A stretch of DNA of 64,000 nt, from NCBI RefSeq assembly GCF_900155885.1, contig NZ_FTMB01000015.1, forward strand, positions 1 to 64,000, read 5' to 3'. A model generated the notes under the pieces. It did not search any database. It was not told the origin of the DNA and worked only from the letters and a program-made list of their open reading frames with translations. Shown here in pieces: positions 15,046-22,125 of this stretch. The DNA comes from Rhizobium sp. RU20A (GTDB lineage: Bacteria; Pseudomonadota; Alphaproteobacteria; Rhizobiales; Rhizobiaceae). The translations under genes were made by a program, and so were the position numbers. Positions within the stretch are counted from its first letter, which is position 1. Each line of letters starts with the position of its first letter.

Positions 15046-16263
15046 ATGGCGAATAAGACCGCGAAAATCAGCCGGATCGAAAAAATCGAACGTGTTTCGA
15101 TCGATAAAACTATTGCTGATGATTCTGCAAAACTCAGCAGTAATCTGCAGGAACTATCAGCGCGTCTGTTTTCACCTGACGAAAAAAAAGCGTTGAGGCG
15201 TTTCAGTAGTACCGAAGCTGCAAAATTGCTTGGCGTGACCGACAGCTATGTCCGGCACCTGGCATCACAGGAAGACTCGGTGACGTCTGAGAAGACAGCG
15301 GGTGGTCGTCGAACGTTTTCTCTGTCGGAGATCAACACGATCCGACACATCCTGGGAAAGACTAAGCCCGCGTATCTTCCTGCACGCCGGGAAGGGGACC
15401 ACCTGCAGGTCATAGCAGTTACTAACTTCAAGGGCGGATCTGGTAAGACGACGTCGTCAACGCATCTCGCTCAGTATCTGGCGCTCCGTGGTTATCGTGT
15501 GCTGGCTGTCGACCTTGATCCACAGGCGTCGATGTCAGCCATGCTTGGATATCAGCCGGAATTCGATGTTGGCGAAAACGAGACACTATTCGGAGCTATT
15601 CGATATGATGAGCTTCGTCGTCCAGTAGGCGAGGTGGTTCGGGAGACTTATTTCCCTGGACTTGATCTGATACCGGGCAATCTCGAATTGCATGAATTTG
15701 AGCACGACACCCCTAGAGCTCTTGCCGAGCGCAGTAGCTCAGAGACCGACATGTTCTTTCTCAGGGTAGGGAAGGCGTTAAGCGATCTTTCCGATCGCTA
15801 CGACGTCGTCGTTATAGACTGCCCGCCAACCCTCGGATTTTTGACGCTGTCAGCTCTGTGCGCAGCAACTGCCGTGTTGATAACAGTTCACCCTCAGATG
15901 CTGGACGTGGCGTCAATGAACCAGTTCTTGGCTATGACCTCTGATCTTCTCTCGGTGGTCAAGGAAGCAGGTGGCAATCTCGAATACGATTGGATGCGAT
16001 ATCTGGTCACACGGTACGAGCCGAACGACGGCCCCCAAGCGCAAATCGTTGCCTTCTTGCGAAGTTTGTTTGGCGAACGCGTTCTTACATCAATGATGGT
16101 GAAATCAACTGCGATCTCTGATGCGGGCCTGTCAAAGCAGACAATTTATGAAGCGGCGCGAGAATCAATGAATCGGCAGACATATGATCGCGCTGTGGAA
16201 GCGATGGACGGGGTCAATTTTGAAGTTGAAAATCTCCTGAAAAGTTCATGGGGGCGTGCATGA
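15046..16263 (+). CDS. repA: RepA, ParA-type partition ATPase of repABC
   Basis: A 405-residue ParA-family ATPase. An N-terminal helix-turn-helix (FSSTEAAKLLGVTDSYVRHL, about 53-72) mediates operator binding in this family. The deviant Walker A motif is KGGSGKTT (about 129-136), a second motif is VDLDPQASMS and the Walker B-like segment is VVVIDCPPTLGF. RepA with RepB segregates the plasmid and represses its own operon. ATG 15046 is used. The stop overlaps the RepB start by 4 nt. A candidate -35 TTGACG lies at about 14980, but no clear -10 was found. Confidence 0.96.
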   Translation: MANKTAKISRIEKIERVSIDKTIADDSAKLSSNLQELSARLFSPDEKKALRRFSSTEAAKLLGVTDSYVRHLASQEDSVTSEKTAGGRRTFSLSEINTIRHILGKTKPAYLPARREGDHLQVIAVTNFKGGSGKTTSSTHLAQYLALRGYRVLAVDLDPQASMSAMLGYQPEFDVGENETLFGAIRYDELRRPVGEVVRETYFPGLDLIPGNLELHEFEHDTPRALAERSSSETDMFFLRVGKALSDLSDRYDVVVIDCPPTLGFLTLSALCAATAVLITVHPQMLDVASMNQFLAMTSDLLSVVKEAGGNLEYDWMRYLVTRYEPNDGPQAQIVAFLRSLFGERVLTSMMVKSTAISDAGLSKQTIYEAARESMNRQTYDRAVEAMDGVNFEVENLLKSSWGRA

Positions 16264-17258
16264 AAGGCCGCGATATCCTGAAGAACATGGTGAGCTCGTC
16301 TGCGAGCGATTCAACCAAGTCGCCCGTTCAAACGCAGGCTCCACACAAGCCAGCTGGGGCCGTTCGAGCTATGAACCTCTCACTCGGTCGACTCGGTGAT
16401 GAGGCCGCGGCTGCGAAGGAGCTTCGCACCGCGCTTGCAGCTGGTGATAAAGTTGTCGAGCTAAGTCCCGCTCAAATCGAAGCGTCGTTCATTCGGGATC
16501 GTATCCCGACTGACCATGATCCCGCCCTACAAGAACTCATTTCGTCCATGAGGGAAAGCGGACAGCAAGTTCCCATCCTGGTTCGTCCGCATCCAACAAA
16601 GGAAAACCACTATCAAGCGGCATATGGCCATCGAAGATTGCGTGCGGCGGTAATTCTTGATCGCCCAATCAAGGCCATCGTGCGCCAACTTTCGGACGAT
16701 GAACTGATCGTCGCACAAGGGCAAGAAAACGGTCCCCGCGTCGATCTCAGCTTCATCGAGCGTGCTCTCTTTGCGAAACATCTCGAGCTGCATGGTTTTG
16801 ACCGGGACCGGATCTCCCAAGTTCTGTCAGTGGACAAACCTGAAATTTCCCGTCTTTTGCAAGTTGCTGACGCTATCCCAGAACAAATAATCCTCGCTAT
16901 AGGGCCAGCCGCAAAGGTGGGGCGACCTCGGTGGTTGGCGTTTGCCGATCTCTTGAAGGACAAGGCAGCTTACGCAAGGATCACAGAAGCGATTGACGAG
17001 GCCGAGTTCACGTCAATTGATTCAAACGAGAGATTTACGCGTCTCTGGCTAAGCGGTCAGGCACCGAAAGCTTCGAAAGACAATAGTCGAGGACAGATTC
17101 GCACTCGGAAGGGGCTCGTTCTGGCAGCTGTGGAGCGGACGTCAAAAGGCTCAAAAATCACTGTTACATCAAGAGCGTTCGCGGAGTTCCTTGACGCTAA
17201 GATGAGCGATCTCGTCGAACAATTCGAACGAGAAAATTCTTCTCAAACAGACAATTAG
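16260..17258 (+). CDS. repB: RepB, ParB-type partition protein of repABC
   Basis: A 332-residue RepB. The opening MKGRDILKNMV is followed by a ParB nuclease-like domain with IRDRIPTDHDPALQELISSMRESGQQVPILVRPHP and the AYGHRRLRAA motif, then a helix-turn-helix (RDRISQVLSVDKPEISRLLQVAD). It should bind the parS palindromes at 14892 and 17261. The start at ATG 16260 overlaps the repA stop (ATGA); an upstream in-frame ATG at 16248 would add four residues and is less typical. Confidence 0.95.
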   Translation: MKGRDILKNMVSSSASDSTKSPVQTQAPHKPAGAVRAMNLSLGRLGDEAAAAKELRTALAAGDKVVELSPAQIEASFIRDRIPTDHDPALQELISSMRESGQQVPILVRPHPTKENHYQAAYGHRRLRAAVILDRPIKAIVRQLSDDELIVAQGQENGPRVDLSFIERALFAKHLELHGFDRDRISQVLSVDKPEISRLLQVADAIPEQIILAIGPAAKVGRPRWLAFADLLKDKAAYARITEAIDEAEFTSIDSNERFTRLWLSGQAPKASKDNSRGQIRTRKGLVLAAVERTSKGSKITVTSRAFAEFLDAKMSDLVEQFERENSSQTDN

Positions 17259-17260
17259 CG

Positions 17261-17280
17261 TGATTGTCAGCTGACAATCA
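17261..17280. promoter_or_regulatory. parS-like 20-bp palindrome between repB and repC
   Basis: TGATTGTCAGCTGACAATCA is a perfect 20-bp palindrome starting two bases after the repB stop. Its core is identical to the site at 14892. Confidence 0.85.
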
Positions 17281-17307
17281 GTTGTGAAACCAGGAGAGCA
17301 GACCCGC

Positions 17308-17363
17308 AAAAGAAAAAGGCCCCCAAAACGTCGCCGTCGTGGAAGCCCTTCTCATCGTGTAGC
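17308..17363 (-). ncRNA. repABC counter-transcribed RNA (incompatibility antisense RNA)
   Basis: Located in the repB-repC gap, as in other repABC plasmids. On the minus strand, GGCTTCCA pairs with TGGGGGCC (G-U pairs allowed) and is followed by TTTTTCTTTT near 17308. The promoter at 17370-17398 puts the start near 17363, giving about 56 nt, the usual size. It should repress RepC synthesis and determine incompatibility. Confidence 0.82.
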
Positions 17364-17369
17364 AACTAG

Positions 17370-17398
17370 AGAATCGCATTTCCCCGAATCCCAGTCAA
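17370..17398 (-). promoter_or_regulatory. Promoter of the repABC antisense RNA
   Basis: On the minus strand, TTGACT (17393-17398), a 17-nt spacer, then GATTCT (17370-17375). Confidence 0.65.
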
Positions 17399-17456
17399 GA
17401 GTCTAGGGCGCCAATTTGGTGAGCAGGTTTCTTTTGCCTTATTGAAGGCTGAGAAA

Positions 17457-18695
17457 ATGCAAAGTGGAAATGTGACGACGCCCTTTGGGCGGCGGCCGGT
17501 TGTGCTTGCTCTTGTAAAGAGGCAGCTCCAGACGTCCGAGACGAAACCAAGCCGCCCGGTTGAAAAATGGAAGGTGTTTCGCGACGCCTGTGAAGCACGT
17601 CAGCGACTTGGGCTGCAGGACAGGGCACTGACTGTACTCGACGCCCTGCTGACGTTCTATCCGGGGAGCGAACTCAACAGCGAGAATGGGTTGGTCGTCT
17701 TCCCATCCAATGCCCAACTCTCGGTCAGAGCGCACGGCATCACTGGAACGACCTTGCGGCGCCATTTGGCTGCCCTGGTCGAAGCCGGACTCATCCAGCG
17801 CAAAGATAGTCCGAACGGCAAGCGCTACGCTCACCGGGACAAGGGTGGCGATATTGAGCAGGCCTTTGGGTTCGATCTTTCGCCACTTTTGGCTCGCGCT
17901 GCGGAACTGGCAATCCTGGCACAGGAAGTCGCTGCGGAACGCCTGCAGTTCAGGCGAGCCAAAGAGGCACTGACGATCTGCCGGCGTGATGTGCGCAAGC
18001 TGATTTCAGCAGCGATGGAGGAGGGGGCCGACGGCGACTGGGAAGCCATTGAAGGCATGTATGTCGGCATTGTCAGCCGACTTCCCCGCAATTCTGACCG
18101 TCACCAGGTGGAGGCAATCCTCGACGAGATGCAGCTTTTGCGCACCGAAATCCTCAACCTTCTGGAAAATCAGCTGAATTCTCAAAATATGGATGGCAAT
18201 GCTGTTCAAAATGGCTGCCACATACAGAATTCAAAACCCGACTCCATCAATGAACTTGAACCTAGCTCTAGAGAAGAGCAGGGCGGAGCCGTCGAGCTGG
18301 AAGTAGCACCCAAAGCAGTTGCTCAGCCGTTTGCAAAGCCGGAACAGATGAAGGCGTTCCCGCTGTCGATGGTCCTGAAAGCCTGCCCGCAGATTTCCGA
18401 CTATGGGCCCGGGGGCGCAATTTCGCACTGGCGCGAACTGATGGGGGCCGCGGTGGTGGTTCGATCAATGCTTGGCGTCAGCCCGTCGGCTTACCAGGAG
18501 GCGTGCGAGGTTATGGGTCCTGAGAACGCGGCGGTTGCTATGGCCGCAATCTTGGAGAGGGCAGGGCATATCAACTCGGCAGGTGGATATCTCCGCGATC
18601 TCACGCGCCGAGCGAGGGTAGGGGAGTTTGGGCTGGGACCAATGCTAATGTCGCTGATGCGTGCAAATGCGAACAGCGACCGGAAAACGGGGTGA
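17457..18695 (+). CDS. repC: RepC replication initiator of repABC
   Basis: A 412-residue RepC beginning MQSGNVTTPFGRRP, the characteristic family opening. This is why ATG 17457 is preferred over TTG 17442. The winged-helix DNA-binding region includes WKVFRDACEARQRLGLQDRALTVLDALL and SNAQLSVRAHGITGTTLRRHLAALVEAGLI. The C-terminal half contains ISDYGPGGAISHW and HINSAGGYLRDLTRRA. RepC is the initiator that acts on an origin inside its own gene. Expression is expected to be limited by the antisense RNA at 17308-17363. Confidence 0.96.
   Translation: MQSGNVTTPFGRRPVVLALVKRQLQTSETKPSRPVEKWKVFRDACEARQRLGLQDRALTVLDALLTFYPGSELNSENGLVVFPSNAQLSVRAHGITGTTLRRHLAALVEAGLIQRKDSPNGKRYAHRDKGGDIEQAFGFDLSPLLARAAELAILAQEVAAERLQFRRAKEALTICRRDVRKLISAAMEEGADGDWEAIEGMYVGIVSRLPRNSDRHQVEAILDEMQLLRTEILNLLENQLNSQNMDGNAVQNGCHIQNSKPDSINELEPSSREEQGGAVELEVAPKAVAQPFAKPEQMKAFPLSMVLKACPQISDYGPGGAISHWRELMGAAVVVRSMLGVSPSAYQEACEVMGPENAAVAMAAILERAGHINSAGGYLRDLTRRARVGEFGLGPMLMSLMRANANSDRKTG
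18160..18238. other. AT-rich segment within repC, candidate origin of replication
   Basis: A markedly AT-rich stretch inside repC, coding for an Asn/Gln-rich linker. In studied repABC plasmids the origin is in an AT-rich part of repC. The location here is by analogy only. Confidence 0.45.
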
Positions 18696-18800
18696 GGGGG
18701 AGTGCCGACGTACCAAGTTGTGAGCTCGATCGAATAGACCACAGGGACGAGGGAGGGCGCGTTCTTAAATGGCCATCACTTGACGGCCGTTTTCTGTTCT

Positions 18801-19424
18801 TCAATCGTCTGTCGGGGTTTCGACCTTGGATGATTTACGACCTGGTGGCCGGCCAGGGGGACGGCCTTTCCTGCTCACTCTCGCCGCTTTTCTAGCCAGT
18901 CGTTGTCGTTCAGCCTCAGCTTGTGCTTCGGCCTCCGCTTCCGCTTTCTGCCGAGCTTCAAGGACATCCTTAGGCGTCAGTTGGCCAACTATACCGATCA
19001 AACTGCGTATGGTGTCGTGCGGGAGGTCATGAATGAGTCTGAAGAGTTCAACCCGATCGTCGGCCTCTTCAGGATTTTTTCCGTAGAGATGAGGTGCAGC
19101 GGCATGAATCATCTGCATCGGCAGGAACCCGAGGAGCTCGGAAAGGTGGATCATTCGAGAGACGGTCAGTCGCGAAATGTTCAGTTCATAGCGGCTATAG
19201 ACCACTCGTGCGAGACCTGCCAAGGTCGCAAAATCGCTCTGGGTCAGACCAGTTTTCGCGCGTTCGTCCAAGAGGAATGCGGAAAGTTTTGCGTCAATCT
19301 CGCCGAAGCTGACTATGCCGTCGAATCCCTCCTTGCGGTACAGGGGTCTCTGGAAATCTGGATCTGTGGTCTCAACCAGTTCCCTCGATTTGATATAGTC
19401 GGATAGATTCCGCACCGTAGGCAT
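18801..19424 (-). CDS. XRE-type transcriptional regulator with AT-hook-like tail
   Basis: A 207-residue regulator. Residues ~40-100 contain a Cro/C1-type helix-turn-helix (LLDERAKTGLTQSDFATLAGLARVVYSRYE). A region around 120-150 (LFRLIHDLPHDTIRSLIGIVGQL) is probably regulatory or dimerising. A highly charged coiled coil of Ala/Glu/Gln/Arg follows (about 157-183), and the tail carries KGRPPGRPPGRK, two overlapping GRP cores like an AT hook. The start is ATG 19424 with GAGGGA upstream, rather than the TTG 15 nt earlier. It lies between repC and the VirC1/VirC2-like operon on the same strand and may regulate transfer or replication genes. The exact target is unknown. Confidence 0.8.
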   Translation of the reverse strand: MPTVRNLSDYIKSRELVETTDPDFQRPLYRKEGFDGIVSFGEIDAKLSAFLLDERAKTGLTQSDFATLAGLARVVYSRYELNISRLTVSRMIHLSELLGFLPMQMIHAAAPHLYGKNPEEADDRVELFRLIHDLPHDTIRSLIGIVGQLTPKDVLEARQKAEAEAEAQAEAERQRLARKAARVSRKGRPPGRPPGRKSSKVETPTDD

Positions 19425-19596
19425 TCCCTCAGTCCCCAAATCCGCCTGTGGCAGATATCACGCACCATATCGTGCCATTAAGGCACTGTCATCCTTCGCA
19501 CCAGTTACAAAACCCTCACAAAATTGGGGGGAATGACGTCGGCATGGATCTCTTGGATGCGAAATGCGCAACTCAGAGGCGCGTTGTCCGTCAGGC

Positions 19597-20019
19597 TTAA
19601 GATTGACCGCGCGTATTCCTGTTCACCGCTTTCGCAGCAATCAGATTCCAGCCGTGGGGATTAGATTGAAAGACGCCTTCGAGGGTCCTCTCTTCGGTGA
19701 CCCAACTCAACTTCACGTGCATTTCGCATGCCAGGGAGAGCTGGTCGATGCTGATGCATCTTGTGATCCGGATCTCAGACCTTGGTCCGTATGCCTCGAA
19801 GTCCCACATTGCAAACCGGAACAGCTCACGTTTGGCGCGATCGTCCGTTGGCCAGTCTGTTTGCTTGAAAGGCTCCGGTGGAGCGGCGCCGAAACTGGGT
19901 AAAGTTCTCTTTATGGCATGAATATCGATCCCGACCTTCTCTGCCGCTTCAGGGTTGATCAAAAATCCAAGGGTTGTGCCTACCGCTATCCCGGCCAGGA
20001 ATCGAAGGTCGAGGATCAA
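19597..20019 (-). CDS. Hypothetical protein with N-terminal membrane anchor
   Basis: A 140-residue protein of unknown function. Residues ~5-22 (LRFLAGIAVGTTLGFLI) form a signal anchor or signal peptide. The rest is soluble, with WDFEAYGPRSEIRITRCISI and a beta-rich LACEMHVKLSWV segment. The TTG start overlaps the stop of the VirC2-like gene (TTGA), making it the third gene of the virC-like operon. That position suggests a role in the relaxosome or in its docking at the membrane, but no family was recognised. Confidence 0.65.
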   Translation of the reverse strand: MILDLRFLAGIAVGTTLGFLINPEAAEKVGIDIHAIKRTLPSFGAAPPEPFKQTDWPTDDRAKRELFRFAMWDFEAYGPRSEIRITRCISIDQLSLACEMHVKLSWVTEERTLEGVFQSNPHGWNLIAAKAVNRNTRGQS

Positions 20020-20462
20020 TAACCATTATCCTTCAGGAACTGGTCGATCGCGGCCTTGACGATTACCGTCATTTTCAAATCGTTGTCAGAGGCTGCTCGC
20101 TCCAGACGCTTCTTGGTGTCGTAATCAAGGGGGCAGTTGACGAAGTGTTTGCTCTCCCGCGCTTTGTTCTGTTTGAGCTCCTGCAGTCGTATTCTGGACG
20201 CCTCACGCTCCAACGATTTGCTCGTCGCTCTTTCCCGGCGAGCCTCCGGTGATGGCAGGATTAAACTCGACCTTTGTGGCACCTGAACGTCAGGGACCTT
20301 AGCGGGAGCTTGTTCTAAAGCGACCTGGTCCAGATGATCGCTGGGCACCACATTTTCTGCTTCATGGTCTATAACCGGTTGCGACATTGGATTGGGCACA
20401 TTCCCCCGCGACCGTCGCGGTGCAACGGGAAAATCAGATATACTAGAAGTCCCTTTAGCCAT
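20016..20462 (-). CDS. VirC2-like ribbon-helix-helix protein
   Basis: A 148-residue basic protein. The N-terminal ~90 residues are Pro-rich and likely disordered. The C-terminal ~50 residues (VNCPLDYDTKKRLERAASDNDLKMTVIVKAAIDQFLKDNGY) look like a ribbon-helix-helix DNA-binding fold as in VirC2. The start ATG 20462 overlaps the stop of the ParA/VirC1-like gene by several nt, so the pair is translationally coupled as virC1-virC2 are. VirC2 and VirC1 bind the overdrive sequence and stimulate border processing on Ti plasmids. The assignment rests on architecture and context; sequence identity to VirC2 was not measured. Confidence 0.6.
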   Translation of the reverse strand: MAKGTSSISDFPVAPRRSRGNVPNPMSQPVIDHEAENVVPSDHLDQVALEQAPAKVPDVQVPQRSSLILPSPEARRERATSKSLEREASRIRLQELKQNKARESKHFVNCPLDYDTKKRLERAASDNDLKMTVIVKAAIDQFLKDNGY

Positions 20463-21168
20463 TTTGCGCCCTCTTTTGCTCGTTTGGCAGGAAACGTTCA
20501 ATTTCTTGCATCATGGCCATAACCTCACTCCGGGCCTTTTTGACCGAGTCGCTGAGCTCCAGCATTTGCAGTGTCCCATATCCGAGCCTGATGTCGCGAT
20601 ACGGGTTTCGTTCATAAAGCTCGGTGTCGAGGAGGTGTGAATCATATCCCTGCTCCTGCAGGTTTGCGATGAAGGGGCGGATTAGGCGGTAAGCTTCCAG
20701 TGAGCGGCCGGGAAGAGTGATCCGGGTCCTGAAGTTGAGGTGAGGAATGTTTCGTCCGGTCCGATCGCAGGCGTCAGCTACGTCCATTGCGGCCTGGCCA
20801 GCTGCAAGGATCTCGTCCTGATTTGGTTGGATCGGCGTCATAACGATGTGCGAGCCGGCGATGATCGTGTCTCGTAGCACTGTGTCTTGACCGGGTGAGT
20901 CGATTAACACGACGTCAAACCCGGCGGTTTCGTTCTCCAGAATATGCTGCAGTGATGCGTTGGTTACCGCCGTGCGAAGCTCAATGCCGTCTGGCCTGTT
21001 GTCTTTCGCCTCGGAGCGGGACCACCACTCATTTAGGTTTTGTCGTCCGTCCGCATCAATCAAAAGCACTTGCTTACCATGAAGCGCATATTCCCCAGCG
21101 ATCAGGATAACGGCGGTTGTCTTCCCCGCGCCGCCCTTGCCGCTTACCAGCGATATGCAGATTGCCAT
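20455..21168 (-). CDS. VirC1-like ParA-family ATPase
   Basis: A 237-residue single-domain ParA/MinD-type ATPase. The deviant Walker A motif GKGGAGKTTA is at about residues 9-18, followed by LLIDADGRQNLNEWW, similar in layout to VirC1 (FDADEN..LTRW). The second nucleotide-site segment is FDVVLIDSPGQD. It lacks the N-terminal helix-turn-helix of RepA. It faces the candidate oriT and precedes the VirC2-like gene, so a role in relaxosome assembly or relaxase recruitment to the VirB/D4 channel is more likely than plasmid partition. ATG 21168 is chosen because the P-loop normally starts within ten residues. Confidence 0.75.
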   Translation of the reverse strand: MAICISLVSGKGGAGKTTAVILIAGEYALHGKQVLLIDADGRQNLNEWWSRSEAKDNRPDGIELRTAVTNASLQHILENETAGFDVVLIDSPGQDTVLRDTIIAGSHIVMTPIQPNQDEILAAGQAAMDVADACDRTGRNIPHLNFRTRITLPGRSLEAYRLIRPFIANLQEQGYDSHLLDTELYERNPYRDIRLGYGTLQMLELSDSVKKARSEVMAMMQEIERFLPNEQKRAQNG

Positions 21169-21311
21169 TTCACGATCCACTTCCAGTCTAACAGTGCACC
21201 CCGCCCCCTAGCAGTCCAACGAGTGCTCAATCGGTAAAGCCATATCGTCGTTAAGATCATAACATCGATGCGAAACTAACATGTGAATGCACGCAGGTTA
21301 AGATCAAAACC

Positions 21312-21329
21312 ACCGTGTGAACACACGGT
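21312..21329. repeat. 8-bp inverted repeat in oriT region
   Basis: ACCGTGTG (21312-21319) and CACACGGT (21322-21329), perfect, separated by AA. It could be an operator half-site pair or protein-binding site. Confidence 0.6.
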
Positions 21330-21340
21330 AATATGCCGTT

Positions 21341-21373
21341 ACTAAACCACACGAGTTAGTCGTGTGGTTTAGT
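21341..21373. repeat. Perfect 14-bp hairpin in oriT region
   Basis: ACTAAACCACACGA (21341-21354) and TCGTGTGGTTTAGT (21360-21373) are exactly complementary with the loop GTTAG. No T tract follows, so a role in oriT structure is as likely as termination. Confidence 0.75.
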
Positions 21374-21624
21374 CGAGTGCTCCGGTCGAGTGGTGAACCC
21401 CGGAGCCGCGTAAGGCCTCAATTGGCGCTCGCACGGAGGGTGCCAAGGGCGAAGAGCGAAGCGTCCCTTGTCACCTCGAGTACGAGGGACAGACAAAGGC
21501 CTTCGAGAGCGGTTTTGGCGGTGAACCCTGGTGAGCGTTCCAACGGAAACAACGCGACGCGAAGCGGAGCCAGTCAAGAAGTGGAATTAGATTGAAAGTA
21601 GGGTATAGTGCTTTATGTTGAGAG

Positions 21625-21655
21625 TGGCAGGATACGTAAAAATGTTTTACATTTT
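21625..21655 (-). promoter_or_regulatory. Candidate nic site, T-DNA border-like
   Basis: The plus strand reads TGGCAGGATA (21625-21634), identical to the first ten bases of a Ti-plasmid border as I recall it. The minus strand therefore carries TATCCTG/C, the MOBP nic core, with the predicted cleavage between 21628 and 21627. Overlapping small inverted repeats (21636-21650 and 21639-21655) adjoin it, as IRs do at other MOBP oriTs. Confidence 0.65.
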
Positions 21656-21663
21656 GCATTTCG

Positions 21664-21684
21664 ATCGTGGGACGTGCCCACGAT
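21664..21684. repeat. 8-bp inverted repeat before mobC
   Basis: ATCGTGGG (21664-21671) and CCCACGAT (21677-21684), perfect, 5-nt loop. A likely binding site for MobC or a regulator just upstream of mobC. Confidence 0.6.
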
Positions 21685-21720
21685 GAGGGTCGCTAGGCTC
21701 CGAAAAGGCTTGATTGATTG

Positions 21721-22122
21721 ATGAACGAAGACACGATCGAAGTACCGTCAGCCAAGCAACGCAAGGGGCGTCTCATCAACGTCCGCGTCAGCGATGCTGA
21801 GCATTCGGCTATCGAAGAAGCGGCCAAGTCGGCCGGTATGAGTGTGTCTGCTTTTTTCCGTTCGCTGCTCCTCGAGGGTGCTGGCGTTCGCCCAATTCTG
21901 ACGGCAGAAGACAGGTTGATCATGGCAGCACTTCTCGAAGACATGCGTATGATCGGCATCAATTTGAACCAGGTCGCGCGCTCGCTGAATGCGGGCAAGG
22001 GTGTCCACCCTTCCGAACTGGACATCAATCTTGGCAATGTCCAGCGGATACAGGCGGCTGTCATGAGCGAGCTCCGGACACTTTCGTGCCGCGCCGGCCA
22101 TGAGCGCCGAGGCGAGGTGTAG
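21721..22122 (+). CDS. mobC: MobC-family relaxosome accessory protein
   Basis: A 133-residue relaxosome protein. The N-terminal part has a ribbon-helix-helix-like segment (RLINVRVSDAEHSAIEEAAKSAGMSVSAFFRSLLL). The MobC signature MIGINLNQVARSLNAG lies at about 78-93. MobC proteins help open DNA at the nic site and recruit the relaxase. The start is ATG 21721, rather than the TTG three bases before. It ends 3 nt before the relaxase GTG and is surely co-transcribed with it. Confidence 0.9.
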   Translation: MNEDTIEVPSAKQRKGRLINVRVSDAEHSAIEEAAKSAGMSVSAFFRSLLLEGAGVRPILTAEDRLIMAALLEDMRMIGINLNQVARSLNAGKGVHPSELDINLGNVQRIQAAVMSELRTLSCRAGHERRGEV

Positions 22123-22125
22123 GCC

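Larger units (their letters stand above)
21181..21720. other. Candidate origin of transfer (oriT) region
   Basis: A 540-bp gene-free gap between divergent relaxosome operons (virC1/virC2-like leftward, mobC-relaxase rightward). It contains several perfect inverted repeats (21312-21329, 21341-21373, 21664-21684) and a T-DNA-border-like nic core at 21625-21634. This placement is typical for oriT beside a MOBP relaxase gene. It also must contain the two divergent promoters. Confidence 0.7.

Noticed and set aside
20455-21168. Second plasmid partition ParA
   Set aside because: No partner parB or parS nearby; the VirC2-like neighbour and oriT context favour a VirC1-like role.
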